Assembly (NCBI GenBank): GCA_900757285.1
Contig: CAAENI010000299.1
Location: 1-48,173, forward strand
Length of the DNA stretch: 48,173 bases
Direction: 5' to 3'
DNA from: an uncultured Collinsella sp.
GTDB taxonomy: Bacteria; Actinomycetota; Coriobacteriia; Coriobacteriales; Coriobacteriaceae
Shown here: piece by piece, positions 35,345-43,661 of the stretch
Layout: the number at the start of each line of letters is the position of its first letter
Numbering within the stretch: the first letter of the stretch is position 1
The notes under the pieces: generated by a model
Told to the model about the DNA's origin: nothing
What the model saw: only the letters and a program-made list of their open reading frames with translations
Database searches by the model: none
Made by a program: the position numbers and the translations under genes

Positions 35345-35839
35345 TTACTTTCCTTCCTTCGCGGGCTTGAAGTCGTAGGTGGGCTTCAACTTGCACTTTT
35401 TAACATTAGAGAAATCGAGGGTAACGGACTCGCCGTCCTCGAGCTCGAGGGTCACCTCGGTCTCGGTCGCAGCGGCAATCTTGCCGGCGTACTTGCGACG
35501 GCCCTCGGTGGCTGTAGAGGTGAGCTCGCAGTTCTCGCCCACAAAGCGGGCAAAGTCACTCGGGCGGCGCAGCGGGCGCGCCATACCCGGGCTCGACACC
35601 TCGAGCGTATAGCTCGAAGAGATGGGGTCGAGCTCCTCAATCACATCGCCGACCCATTTGGTGTTGGCCGTGACGTCGTTGAGAGACAGGCTCTGACCCT
35701 CGGCACCCTCGATACGCACACGCACGCAGGGGGCCTTGGTGGCACCCACAAGCTCAACGTCGACAATGTCGACATCGTGCTGGGGAGCAACGGCCTCGAG
35801 CGCGTCGATGATCGCCTGCTCGGTCTTGGTCTTGACCAT
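35345..35839 (-). CDS. rimP: Ribosome maturation factor RimP
   Basis: This 164-residue protein is needed for 30S maturation. LGATKAPCVRVRIEG-type beta strands, the YTLEVSSPGMARPLRRPSDFARFVG motif and a C-terminal Sm-like domain (ETEVTLELEDGESVTLDFSNVKKCKL) are clear. The ATG at 35839 has GGAGGT 6 bases upstream; the longer in-frame extension (51 codons) would run through the promoter and leader hairpin and is rejected. It is the first gene of the nus-type operon. Confidence 0.95.
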   Translation of the reverse strand: MVKTKTEQAIIDALEAVAPQHDVDIVDVELVGATKAPCVRVRIEGAEGQSLSLNDVTANTKWVGDVIEELDPISSSYTLEVSSPGMARPLRRPSDFARFVGENCELTSTATEGRRKYAGKIAAATETEVTLELEDGESVTLDFSNVKKCKLKPTYDFKPAKEGK

Positions 35840-35862
35840 TGCGGCACCTCCATCCATACAAA

Positions 35863-35892
35863 AAAGAAGCGGGGCCGAAACCCCACTTCTTT
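35863..35892 (-). terminator. Terminator-like hairpin in the rimP leader (possible attenuator)
   Basis: On the minus strand AAAGAAG, GGGG, a short loop, CCCC and CTTCTTT form a stem (35863-35892) followed by a T run that reaches TTTTTTG. It lies about 20 nt after the predicted transcription start and about 24 bp before the rimP start codon, so it can stop transcription before the whole operon. Confidence 0.7.
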
Positions 35893-35917
35893 CAATTACA
35901 ACTTCATTTGCAAGCAA

Positions 35918-35946
35918 ACTATACCAATAGCTGCGGAAACGTGCAA
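35918..35946 (-). promoter_or_regulatory. Promoter of the rimP-nusA-infB operon
   Basis: On the minus strand TTGCAC (35941-35946) and TATAGT (35918-35923) are separated by exactly 17 bp; TGG precedes the -10. Transcription should start near 35911. Confidence 0.75.
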
Positions 35947-36036
35947 GCAAAGTACGAATCTGCAGGTCAGCGTGCGCACAGCTTCTCCACAAGAATAGGA
36001 CAATTGACCGCAGGCGCTTTGGGCAGACAAAACAAA

Positions 36037-36068
36037 ACGGGGGGCAACCCAGCCGGATCGCCCCCCGT
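36037..36068 (-). terminator. Terminator of leuS
   Basis: ACGGGGGGC (36037-36045) pairs with GCCCCCCGT (36060-36068); on the minus strand TTTGTTTTGTC follows. It is 29 bp past the leuS stop. Confidence 0.9.
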
Positions 36069-36097
36069 ATTTTATGCGTCAGTTAAGCGCGCAGCGC

Positions 36098-38674
36098 TTA
36101 CTTGACCACCAGGTTGACCAGCTTGCCGGGCACGCAGATGGCCTTGACGATCGTCTTGCCCTCGAGCCACTTGGCGACGGCGGCCTCGGCGGCAGCCTGC
36201 ATCTCCTCGTTGGAGGCATCGCGGGCCACGTCAATGCGGCCGCGGACCTTGCCGAGCACCTGGACGACGATCTGCACCGTGTCCTCGATGGACTCGGCCA
36301 GGTCGAACTCGGGCCAGGCGGCGGTGTAGGCGTTGCCCTCGCAGCCGAGAGCCTCGTGCCACAGCTCGTCGGCCCAGAACGGGCAGATGGGGGCAAGGAC
36401 GCTCACGATATCCTTGGCCACGCCGTAGCACAGCGCCTTGTCGCGGTCAGTGCCCTCAGTGGCGTTGAGGTAGGCGCTCGCCGCGTTAACGAGCTCCATG
36501 ACGGCCGAGATGGCGGTGTTGAACTGGCCGCGGTCAAAGTCCTCGGTACACTTGGCGATGGTGCGGTGACGCTCGCGATAGAGCTTCATCGCAACCTCGT
36601 CGAGCGCGGACTTGTCGAAGGCCACGTTGGCGTCGCCGGACTGGACGAGCTGCCAAACGATACGCCAGGCGCGCTTGATGAAGCGGCTGGCGCCCTCAAC
36701 GGCCTTGGGATCCCAGTCGAAGTCCTTCTCGGGCGGGGCGATAAACAGGATCGCCAAACGCATGGTGTCGGCGCCGTAGGGCTCGATGACCGAGCTCGGG
36801 GGCACGACATTGCCCTTTGACTTGGACATGGTGTCGCCGTTCTCGTCCTTGACCATGCCCTGGCATAGCAGGTTGGTGAAGGGCTCGTCCACGCTCAGCA
36901 GACCCAGGTCGCGCAGCGCCTTGGTAAAGAAGCGGCTGTAGAGCAGATGCAGAATGGCGTGCTCGATGCCGCCGATGTAGTTATCGACGGGCATCCAACG
37001 GTCGGCGGCCTCGCGGGAGAAAGGCAGCTCGGTGTTGTGCGGGTCGGTATAGCGCAGGTAATACCAGCTGGAGCAGGTGAAGGTGTCCATGGTATCGGTC
37101 TCGCGCTTGGCCGGGCGGCCGCAGACCGGGCAGGTGGTCTCGTAGAACTCCTTGCACTCGGCGAGGGTCTCGCCGGCACCCAGGTCCAGGTTCTCGGGCA
37201 GCGTCACCGGCAGCTGATCCTCGGGCACGGGCACGATGCCGCAGTGCTCGCAGTGGATAGCCGGGATGGGGTTGCCCCAATAGCGCTGACGGCTGATGAG
37301 CCAGTCGCGCAGACGGAACTCGACCTTGCGACGACCGCAGCCCATGGCCTCGAGGTCGGCCACGATTGCAGCCTCGCCCTCGGAGTGCTTGCCACCGCGC
37401 ATTCCGGTGTACTTGCCGGACTGGACGAGCGTGCCCTCGGCAGCGTGGGCGCAATCCCAGTCGACGGTCTCGGCATGGAAGGTGTCGATAGTCTCGCCGT
37501 TGGCCTCGACGGCAGCACGGTCGTCATCGTCCAAGATGATCGGCACGATCGGCAGGTCGTACTTGCGGGCGAACTCAAAGTCGCGCTGGTCGCCGCAGGG
37601 AACGGCCATGACGGCGCCGGTGCCGTAGTCGGCCACGACGTAGTCGGCAACCCACACGGGGACCTTCTCGCCGTTGACCGGGTTCACCACGTAGCGGCCG
37701 GTAAAGGCACCGTGCTTCTCGAGGGTGCCCTGGGCACGCTCGACGGCGGAGATATGCTTGGAGTCCTCGACGATCTTGGTCACGGCCTCCTCGTACTCCG
37801 TACCCTCGACGAGCTCGTGCAGACGCGCGTACTCGGGAGCCAGGACAAAGAAGGAGACACCGAAGAGCGTGTCGGCGCGCGTGGTGAAGACGGTGATCTT
37901 ACCCTCGTCGCCCTCGATGGGCTCGCCATCCTGGTCGCACAGGGTAAAGTCGACCTCGGCGCCCTCGGAACGACCGATCCAGTTGGCCTGCATCTGCTTG
38001 ACGCGCTCGGGCCAGCCGGGGAGCTTCTCCAGGTCGTCGAGCAGCTCCTGGGAGTAATCGGTAATCTTGAAGTACCACTGCTCCAGGTCGCGCTTCTCGG
38101 GCTCGGTGCCGCAGCGCCAGCACTTACCCTCGGTGACCTGCTCGTTGGCCAGAACGGTCTTACAAGTGGGACACCAGTTGACCGGGTTCTTCTTACGGTA
38201 GACCAGGCCCTTTTCCCACAACTTCTCAAAGATCCACTGACCCCAACGGTAATAATCGGGACTGCAGGTCTTGACCATGCGATCCAGATCGTAGGAGAAG
38301 CCCATGCGCTTCATCGTGGCGAGAGCCTGGTCCATGTTCTTATACGTCCAGGCGGCAGCCTGCGTGTTGTGCTTGATGGCGGCGTTCTCGGCAGGCAGGC
38401 CAAAGGCGTCAAAGCCGATGGGGTGCAACACATCGTAGCCGCGCATGCGGGCCTGACGGGCCATGGCATCGCCGATGGTATAGTTGCGCGCGTGGCCCAT
38501 GTGCAGGTCGCCCGACGGATACGGGAACATCTCGAGCACGTACTTCTTGGGCTTGCTGGCGTCGGTGTCGACGGCAAAGAGGTTGGAGTCCTCCCAGGCC
38601 TTCATCCACTTGGACTCAATGGCCTGCGCGTCGTAGGCAGGGATCTCATCCTTATGATCTGTGCAATCGCACAT
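36098..38674 (-). CDS. leuS: Leucyl-tRNA synthetase
   Basis: This 858-residue class I synthetase charges tRNA-Leu. The HIGH motif is HMGH at residues 58-61 in PYPSGDLHMGHARNY, the KMSKS motif is MSKSKGN near 616-622, and a zinc-type CPTCKTVLANEQV...CWRCG insertion and an editing domain (with TTRADTLFGVSF) are present. The C-terminal anticodon and appended domains end in VNLVVK. Start at the ATG 38674 with AAAGGAG before it. It is transcribed alone, with a terminator downstream and a long structured spacer upstream. Confidence 0.98.
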   Translation of the reverse strand: MCDCTDHKDEIPAYDAQAIESKWMKAWEDSNLFAVDTDASKPKKYVLEMFPYPSGDLHMGHARNYTIGDAMARQARMRGYDVLHPIGFDAFGLPAENAAIKHNTQAAAWTYKNMDQALATMKRMGFSYDLDRMVKTCSPDYYRWGQWIFEKLWEKGLVYRKKNPVNWCPTCKTVLANEQVTEGKCWRCGTEPEKRDLEQWYFKITDYSQELLDDLEKLPGWPERVKQMQANWIGRSEGAEVDFTLCDQDGEPIEGDEGKITVFTTRADTLFGVSFFVLAPEYARLHELVEGTEYEEAVTKIVEDSKHISAVERAQGTLEKHGAFTGRYVVNPVNGEKVPVWVADYVVADYGTGAVMAVPCGDQRDFEFARKYDLPIVPIILDDDDRAAVEANGETIDTFHAETVDWDCAHAAEGTLVQSGKYTGMRGGKHSEGEAAIVADLEAMGCGRRKVEFRLRDWLISRQRYWGNPIPAIHCEHCGIVPVPEDQLPVTLPENLDLGAGETLAECKEFYETTCPVCGRPAKRETDTMDTFTCSSWYYLRYTDPHNTELPFSREAADRWMPVDNYIGGIEHAILHLLYSRFFTKALRDLGLLSVDEPFTNLLCQGMVKDENGDTMSKSKGNVVPPSSVIEPYGADTMRLAILFIAPPEKDFDWDPKAVEGASRFIKRAWRIVWQLVQSGDANVAFDKSALDEVAMKLYRERHRTIAKCTEDFDRGQFNTAISAVMELVNAASAYLNATEGTDRDKALCYGVAKDIVSVLAPICPFWADELWHEALGCEGNAYTAAWPEFDLAESIEDTVQIVVQVLGKVRGRIDVARDASNEEMQAAAEAAVAKWLEGKTIVKAICVPGKLVNLVVK

Positions 38675-38697
38675 ATCAGCTCCTTTAATCTTTAATG

Positions 38698-38816
38698 GGG
38701 TCGGTCGGCTTAGCTTTATTCGCTACTGCGGACAGTCCTGCGCAAGACGAAGAGCACATTAAGTGCTCTTCTTTGCGTGCGGAACTTGTAGCGAACAAAG
38801 CTAAGCCGCCCGACCC
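38698..38816. repeat. 119-bp imperfect palindrome with nested hairpin in the leuS leader region
   Basis: The outer arms 38698-38726 and 38788-38816 are 29 bp long with two mismatches (core CGGCTTAGCTTT). Inside, GAAGAGCAC (38749-38757) pairs with GTGCTCTTC (38763-38771). The left arm ends only about 24 bp before the leuS start codon. No T-box or other known leader motif was recognised. Confidence 0.75.
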
Positions 38817-38850
38817 TAAGGTTAACTTGACTGATGATAGCAAATACAAC

Positions 38851-38884
38851 AAGCGAGATGTCTGCGACTTGCAGGCATCTCGCT
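38851..38884 (-). terminator. Probable terminator for guaB transcripts
   Basis: AAGCGAGATG pairs with CATCTCGCTT and the stem extends with CTGC/GCAG after a mismatch. On the minus strand TTGTTGTATTTG follows. It lies about 160 bp past the guaB stop. Confidence 0.65.
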
Positions 38885-38949
38885 TTATCTAAATAACGTG
38901 GTTGATACTCAACCTTTATGTGCAACCCGTTCTAGAAACAACGGGTTTT

Positions 38950-39035
38950 CCAGGTGCCGCAGGTTGCCGTGAAAGAGGAGCGCCGCGTACTTAGGTACGC
39001 AAGCGACGGTTTGAACGGCAAGATGCGGCACCTGG
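38950..39035. repeat. 86-bp nested palindrome directly after guaB
   Basis: Outer arms CCAGGTGCCGCA (38950-38961) and TGCGGCACCTGG (39024-39035) are perfect and extend to about 21 bp with two mismatches (TTGCCGT/ACGGCAA). Within the loop GCGTAC, TTAG and GTACGC form a second hairpin. It ends 9 bp before the guaB stop codon. Confidence 0.75.
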
Positions 39036-39044
39036 GAAAGCCGC

Positions 39045-40556
39045 TTATCGATAAGACACAGACTGCTGGGAGTCCTTTACGACAACGTCGTGGGCGCCGC
39101 CTTCGACGATCGAGGTCGAGCTTACCAGTGTCAGGCGTGCCTTTTCCTGGAGCTCGGGGATCGAGAGGGCACCGCAGTTGCACATCGTGGACTTGACCTT
39201 GTAGAGCGTGCCGCCCACGCCGTCCTTGAGGGAACCGGCGTAGGGAACGTAGGAGTCAACGCCCTCGACGAAGCTGAGCTTCGCGGCGCCGCCCAGGTCG
39301 TAGCGCTGCCAGTTGCGGGCACGCGCAGAGCCCTCGCCCCAGTACTCCTTCATGTACTGGCCGTTGACGTTGACGCGCTCGGTCGGGCTCTCGTCAAAGC
39401 GGGCGAAGTAGCGACCCAGCATCATAAAGTCGGCACCCATGGCAAGGGCGAGCGTCATGTGGTAGTCGTAGACGATACCGCCGTCGGAGCACACGGGCAC
39501 GTAGACGCCGGTCTCCTCGTAGTACTCGTCGCGAGCGCGGCAGACGTCGATCAGCGCGGTGGCCTGGCCACGGCCAATGCCCTTAGTCTCGCGGGTAATG
39601 CAGATGGAACCGCCGCCGATACCGACCTTGATGAAGTCGGCACCGCAGTCGGCCAGGAAGCGGAAGCCCTCGGCGTCGACGACGTTACCGGCACCGACCT
39701 TGACGTCCTCGCCGTAGTTGGCGCGGATCCACTCGATGGTGCGCTTCTGCCACTCGCTGAAGCCCTCGGAAGAGTCGATGCACAAGACATCGGCGCCGGC
39801 CTCGATGAGCAGCGGCACGCGCTCGGCATAGTCGCGGGTGTTGATACCGGCGCCGACCATGTAGCGCTTATCGCCGTCGAGCAGCTCGTTGGGGTTGGTC
39901 TTGTGGCTGTCGTAATCCTTGCGGAAGACGATGCCCATGAGGTGATCGTTGTCGTCAACGATGGGCAGAGCGTTGAGCTTGTTGTCCCAGATGACGTCGT
40001 TGGCAACCTTGAGGCTGATGTTCTTGTCGCCCACGATAAGCTGCTCACGCGGGGTCATGAACTCGGAGACCTTCTTCTGGTGGTCATCGCGGCTGGGGCG
40101 ATAGTCACGGCTGGTGACGATGCCCAGGAGCTTGCCCTTGGGGGTGCCATCGTCGGTGACCGGCATGGTGGAGTGACCGGTCTTCTCCTTGAGCTCGATG
40201 ACCTGTTCCATGGTCATGTCGGGGGTCAGCGTGGAATCGGACTGAACAAAGCCGGCCTTGTGATCCTTGACGGCCTTGACCATGGCGGCCTCGGACTCGG
40301 GGGTCTGAGAACCGTAGATGAAGGACAGGCCGCCCTCGGTAGCGAGCGCGACACCCATGTCGACGCCCGAGACGGACTGCATGATGGCGGAAACCATGGG
40401 GATGTTCAGGGTGATTGCCGGCTTCTCACCGCGCTTAAAGCGGGTTAGCGGCGTCTTAAGAGAGACGTTGTTGGGGATGCACTGCGAGGACGAATAGCCA
40501 GGGACCAGCAGATACTCCGAAAACGTGTGGGACTCACCGGGAAAGAACGTAGCCAT
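39045..40556 (-). CDS. guaB: Inosine-5'-monophosphate dehydrogenase
   Basis: This 503-residue enzyme oxidises IMP to XMP, the first step towards GMP. The TIM-barrel start LLVPGYSS and PMVSAIMQSVSG is followed by two CBS domains (about 105-225) and then VGAGINTRDYAERVPLLIEAGADVLCIDSSEGFSEW, the catalytic Cys in VGIGGGSICITRETKGIGRGQATA, the GG-rich phosphate site VCSDGGIVYDYHMTLALAMGADFMMLG, and the mobile flap region. It has the wording of the divergent IMPDH subgroup found in several Gram-positives and anaerobes (CITRE rather than CTTR). It is a single-gene unit, divergent from the regulator upstream. Confidence 0.95.
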   Translation of the reverse strand: MATFFPGESHTFSEYLLVPGYSSSQCIPNNVSLKTPLTRFKRGEKPAITLNIPMVSAIMQSVSGVDMGVALATEGGLSFIYGSQTPESEAAMVKAVKDHKAGFVQSDSTLTPDMTMEQVIELKEKTGHSTMPVTDDGTPKGKLLGIVTSRDYRPSRDDHQKKVSEFMTPREQLIVGDKNISLKVANDVIWDNKLNALPIVDDNDHLMGIVFRKDYDSHKTNPNELLDGDKRYMVGAGINTRDYAERVPLLIEAGADVLCIDSSEGFSEWQKRTIEWIRANYGEDVKVGAGNVVDAEGFRFLADCGADFIKVGIGGGSICITRETKGIGRGQATALIDVCRARDEYYEETGVYVPVCSDGGIVYDYHMTLALAMGADFMMLGRYFARFDESPTERVNVNGQYMKEYWGEGSARARNWQRYDLGGAAKLSFVEGVDSYVPYAGSLKDGVGGTLYKVKSTMCNCGALSIPELQEKARLTLVSSTSIVEGGAHDVVVKDSQQSVSYR

Positions 40557-40651
40557 GTTTCTCCTTTTTCCATGCGACCGGTCGGCTGCAGGCCTCGTAG
40601 GACCCAGCCCAACCTTGGGCGCCCAATACTGGGGAAGTATCTTAACGCACT

Positions 40652-40679
40652 TTGACTGCTACAATGCATGATTTAAGAA
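40652..40679 (+). promoter_or_regulatory. Possible promoter of the winged-helix regulator
   Basis: TTGACT (40652-40657) and TAAGAA (40674-40679) are 16 bp apart in the guaB-regulator divergent spacer. The -35 is good and the -10 moderate. Confidence 0.4.
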
Positions 40680-40749
40680 GAGCACACGAGGGTTTGACGC
40701 AGGCTTTGCGTTTGCCCAGCAAACACTTTAGCGGGGAGACGTGGAGCGT

Positions 40750-41094
40750 ATGAAGTACAAGACGACGGCAAAGTTGGTCATTCAAGCGTGCGACAAAGAC
40801 CTGCCGGGCGTGTTCGGTCACGGCTGCGTCTTGCTGCTGCAGGGTATTGCCCACGAACACTCGCTCAACCGTGCCGCCAAGAGCATGGGTATGGCGTATT
40901 CCAAGGCCTGGCGCATTGTGAACGAGGCCGAAGGACAGCTGGGCTGCAAGCTCATCGAGCGCGACGGCGCCCGCGGATCCACGCTTACCCCCGCCGGCGA
41001 GCGAGCCATAGCGGTCTACGAGGAGCTGCAGACCGACATCAACAACGTCATCGCTACCAAAGCCAGCGACCTCATTGCCACCATCAAAGAGTAG
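40750..41094 (+). CDS. ModE N-terminal-type winged helix-turn-helix regulator
   Basis: This 114-residue DNA-binding protein has the LysR/ModE-type winged helix-turn-helix: LLLQGIAHEHSLNRAAKSMGMAYSKAWRIVNEAEGQLG with the wing GSTLTPAGERAIAVYEEL. This pattern is that of the N-terminal domain of molybdate-responsive ModE; the molybdate-binding domains are absent, so what it senses is unknown. The ATG at 40750 is taken as start (GGAG at 40743-40746, GGGGAG further up); a GTG at 40741 would add three residues. Its 3' end overlaps the convergent PLP-protein gene by 11 bp. Confidence 0.85.
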   Translation: MKYKTTAKLVIQACDKDLPGVFGHGCVLLLQGIAHEHSLNRAAKSMGMAYSKAWRIVNEAEGQLGCKLIERDGARGSTLTPAGERAIAVYEELQTDINNVIATKASDLIATIKE

Positions 41095-42088
41095 CTAACT
41101 TGCGAAGGGCGTTGTCTAGGGTGGACGCTACAACCAGGGGATCGTCGGTACCGGCGAAGAGGCGGATGGCGCCCCCCTGCTTACCGCGCGGGGCCGAAAG
41201 GCGCGTTGCTGAACCGCCGGCGGGCGACGTGCGGAACTCCCCCGGCAATGTGTCGAACAGCTCACCAGCACTTCGCTCGATAAGGTCAAACTCAACTGCC
41301 GGGCCAAAGCCGTGCTCGAGGATTCCCGTTGCAACCGCATGGTCGGGATGCGAGGTCAGCCCGGGATAGCGCACGTTGCGTACCATCTCGTTGGCGGCCA
41401 GATACTCGGCCAGCGCACGGGCGCGATCGAAGTGGGCCTGCATGCGAGCGTCGAGCGAAGACAGCCCCCGCTCCAGCATGCAAGCCTCATTAGCAGAAAG
41501 GTCGAGTGCAGACGCACCGCAATCCGCAAGAAGCGCATGCGCACACTCGGCGGCGGCATCCACGCGATGGCGCTTAAGCTGCGAGCGCGCCACCGAAGCG
41601 GCGACGAGCTTGCGCGGCGCAACGCCGGCACACACACGGTCGAGTGCCTCGAGCGACAGGACGGCACCCAAACGCAGCGGATCGCACCCAAAGACGCTTG
41701 CCACGGTGTTATCCACCACGAGCAACGCACGGGCCTCACGCGCCGCCCGACCCAGCGCACGCAGATCGGGCACACGTAGGCCAAACCCGCCGATGGAATT
41801 GACGAACCACCACAGATGCGACCCGCCAGCATCAAACGAAGCATCAAAGCCCTCGGACGCGGCGGTAAACGCCGCAACCGACGGCTCCCCCACGAGCACA
41901 ACGTCGCAGGCATCAAAGCCGCGCGCAAACGCATCGGCAAAGTCATCGGCAAACACGACCAGGCGATCGCTGGGACGCACAATCCCCAGCAGCGACAGCG
42001 CCGCCGGCACGTGCGAGGCCGCAACAAGACGCGCCTCACGCGCGCCGGCCCTTGCAGCCCAGGACTCTTCTAGCTGTTGCACGTCCAC
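41084..42088 (-). CDS. Cys/Met metabolism PLP-dependent-fold protein with apparent loss of catalytic lysine
   Basis: This 334-residue protein has the fold-type I pattern of cystathionine gamma-synthase/lyase enzymes: LLVVDNTVASVFGCDPLRLGA (the Asp that holds the PLP ring nitrogen) and, near the C-terminus, NVRYPGLTSHPDHAVA and EFDLIERSAGELFD. In the family the next segment is GADIVVHSATKYLGGH with the PLP lysine; here it reads GAVLSLEALDRVCAG, which aligns without gaps and puts Arg151 in place of Lys. A Lys nine residues later is the only nearby substitute. It may therefore be a non-catalytic or altered protein. The GTG at 42088 is chosen for the AAAGGATGG upstream; a TTG at 42115 is possible. 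Confidence 0.75.
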   Translation of the reverse strand: MDVQQLEESWAARAGAREARLVAASHVPAALSLLGIVRPSDRLVVFADDFADAFARGFDACDVVLVGEPSVAAFTAASEGFDASFDAGGSHLWWFVNSIGGFGLRVPDLRALGRAAREARALLVVDNTVASVFGCDPLRLGAVLSLEALDRVCAGVAPRKLVAASVARSQLKRHRVDAAAECAHALLADCGASALDLSANEACMLERGLSSLDARMQAHFDRARALAEYLAANEMVRNVRYPGLTSHPDHAVATGILEHGFGPAVEFDLIERSAGELFDTLPGEFRTSPAGGSATRLSAPRGKQGGAIRLFAGTDDPLVVASTLDNALRKLATL

Positions 42089-42200
42089 GCGGCACCATCC
42101 TTTACATAAAACCAAACCAAGACCAGCCCACCCAGGTCGAGAAAACGTCAGCGCAAGCAGCGTCGAGCGGTCCGGCGTTCGTTAGAACGCCGGAACAAAA

Positions 42201-42866
42201 TTAGCCGTGATATTCGCCGTTGAATTGGATCAACGTTAGATCTTCCACGCCATCGAGCGCGCGGATGGCGTCGGCATAGGGCATATCCACGCCGTCCGAG
42301 AACACCTCGGCGGCCATCTCGACCTTGTCGCCGCGCATGGTCTTGGATTTGACGGTGAACTTGGTGCGCCCAAATGCACGCACGATATCATCGCCGGTGG
42401 TCTGGCCCGTGTAGTGGATGACCATCATGTACACGCGCGCCTTGTCCTGGCGGCTCGCAAAGCCGGCAATCATCACCACGATCACCACCGCCGTGAGCCC
42501 CACGAGCGCGTACATACCGGCGCCCGCCGTAATGCCCGTGGTAATGGCCCAAAACAGATACAGCAGGTCGAGCGGGTCCTTGACCGCCGTACGGTAGCGG
42601 ACGATGGACAGAGCGCCGACCATACCGAGCGAGATGACCACGTTGGTCGAGATCGCGAGCGTGACCATGCAGGTGAGCACGCACATGCCCACGAGCGTCA
42701 CGGCAAAGCCACGCGAATACACCACGCCGGTAAAAAAGCGCTTGTACACGTAATAGATCAGGATGCCCATGGCAAGCGCCACGAGCAGCGAAAGGTCAAT
42801 CTTGGCAGGGTCGACCTGGCCAAACGCCTCCAAGACGGAGTTCTTAAAAAAGTCCCTGGTGCTCAT
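42201..42866 (-). CDS. DUF4956 membrane protein
   Basis: This 221-residue protein has three or four membrane segments in its first 140 residues (LSLLVALAMGILIYYVYKRF, GFAVTLVGMCVLTCMVTLAI and the ITAGAGMYALVGLTAVVIVVMIAGF region) and the DUF4956 signature VGALSIVRYRTAVKDPLDLLYLFWAI. The C-terminal 80 residues form a small soluble domain. The family is uncharacterised but is often found beside VTC-domain and CotH genes, as here. It begins 3 bp after the VTC gene and is the last gene of the cluster. Confidence 0.9.
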   Translation of the reverse strand: MSTRDFFKNSVLEAFGQVDPAKIDLSLLVALAMGILIYYVYKRFFTGVVYSRGFAVTLVGMCVLTCMVTLAISTNVVISLGMVGALSIVRYRTAVKDPLDLLYLFWAITTGITAGAGMYALVGLTAVVIVVMIAGFASRQDKARVYMMVIHYTGQTTGDDIVRAFGRTKFTVKSKTMRGDKVEMAAEVFSDGVDMPYADAIRALDGVEDLTLIQFNGEYHG

Positions 42867-42869
42867 GGT

Positions 42870-43661
42870 CTAAATATCCCCTCGGTTTTCAAAATCCGAT
42901 TCCCAGTAGTTAAATCCGCGCAGGTAGGCAGTCTTTTCGTAACACAGGCAGTACTTGGAGACCGCCGTAAGCTCGGCCGCGCCCGGCGGCACCATATCGC
43001 GCACCAGCTGCGGGCAAAACTCCGTAAACTTGACCTCCATCACCAGCTTGCCGGGCTCCAGGACCGGCAGCGCGGGCAGCGTCACGTCAAAGATATCGAA
43101 GCTTCCCACCGCGGCACGCACGTTCATGTCAAACGTAATACGCACGGTGCCCTCATCCATCACCCACGGCTCGCGCTCGTAGTCCACGATGGTCCGTGGG
43201 CGCATCATGTTGCAGATGCACTCGATGTAGAACTCGCGACAGAGCGGATAGGGACTCCTTAGCAAAAAGCCGTAGTCGCCAGCCAGAATCTGCTCAAACT
43301 CGCCGCGCGTGAGCGGCGCGTCCTCCTTGTAGATCCAGCTGCCGTACTTCTTTTTGCGCTCGAGCTTAATCACCTTGTCACTGCCGTTATAGATGCGTAC
43401 GCGATACTTTTTGCGCATGAGAATGCCGGTGTCTTTTTCCTCGTAGGCCGAGTTGCAGTAGTCGTCAAAATACAGGCTGCGAATGGTGTAACCGCCCGCC
43501 CGCGCATGTTTGTCCAGCTTAAATACAGGCGCCATGCGACAGGCAAGCGCGGCGTGCTCGCCCTCGTTAATGAGATATTTGAGCTCGTGGCGGTAACGCT
43601 CCTGCGTGGCACGCACAGGCGGTGCCGCCAGGCGCTCAAGCAGCGCGCTAGCCCTCCTCAT
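42870..43661 (-). CDS. VTC-domain polyphosphate polymerase-like protein
   Basis: This 263-residue protein matches the VTC catalytic tunnel domain known from yeast Vtc4, which makes polyphosphate from ATP. Typical elements are RYRHELKYLINEGEH, GGYTIRSLYFDDYCNSAYEEK, RKKYRVRIYNGSDKVIKLERKKK (the basic residues lining the tunnel), SWIYKEDAPLT, and LVMEVKFTEF with the metal-binding Glu. No membrane segment is present, so it would act on the inner side of the membrane, possibly with DUF4956. The ATG at 43661 has GGAGGAT before it and overlaps the cotH-like gene by 14 bp. Confidence 0.9.
   Translation of the reverse strand: MRRASALLERLAAPPVRATQERYRHELKYLINEGEHAALACRMAPVFKLDKHARAGGYTIRSLYFDDYCNSAYEEKDTGILMRKKYRVRIYNGSDKVIKLERKKKYGSWIYKEDAPLTRGEFEQILAGDYGFLLRSPYPLCREFYIECICNMMRPRTIVDYEREPWVMDEGTVRITFDMNVRAAVGSFDIFDVTLPALPVLEPGKLVMEVKFTEFCPQLVRDMVPPGAAELTAVSKYCLCYEKTAYLRGFNYWESDFENRGDI

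Larger units (their letters stand above)
38675..39044. other. Palindrome-rich 370-bp spacer between guaB and leuS
   Basis: No gene is seen here. The spacer holds four inverted repeats: a 119-bp two-arm element (38698-38816), a terminator-like hairpin (38851-38884), a small stem AACCCGTT/AACGGGTT (38924-38931 and 38940-38947) and an 86-bp nested palindrome (38950-39035). It must also contain the leuS promoter, which I could not place with confidence. Confidence 0.7.

Noticed and set aside
38675..38900. T-box or amino-acid leader in front of leuS
   Set aside because: The conserved T-box antiterminator bases and a Leu-rich leader peptide are not seen; only palindromic structure is present.
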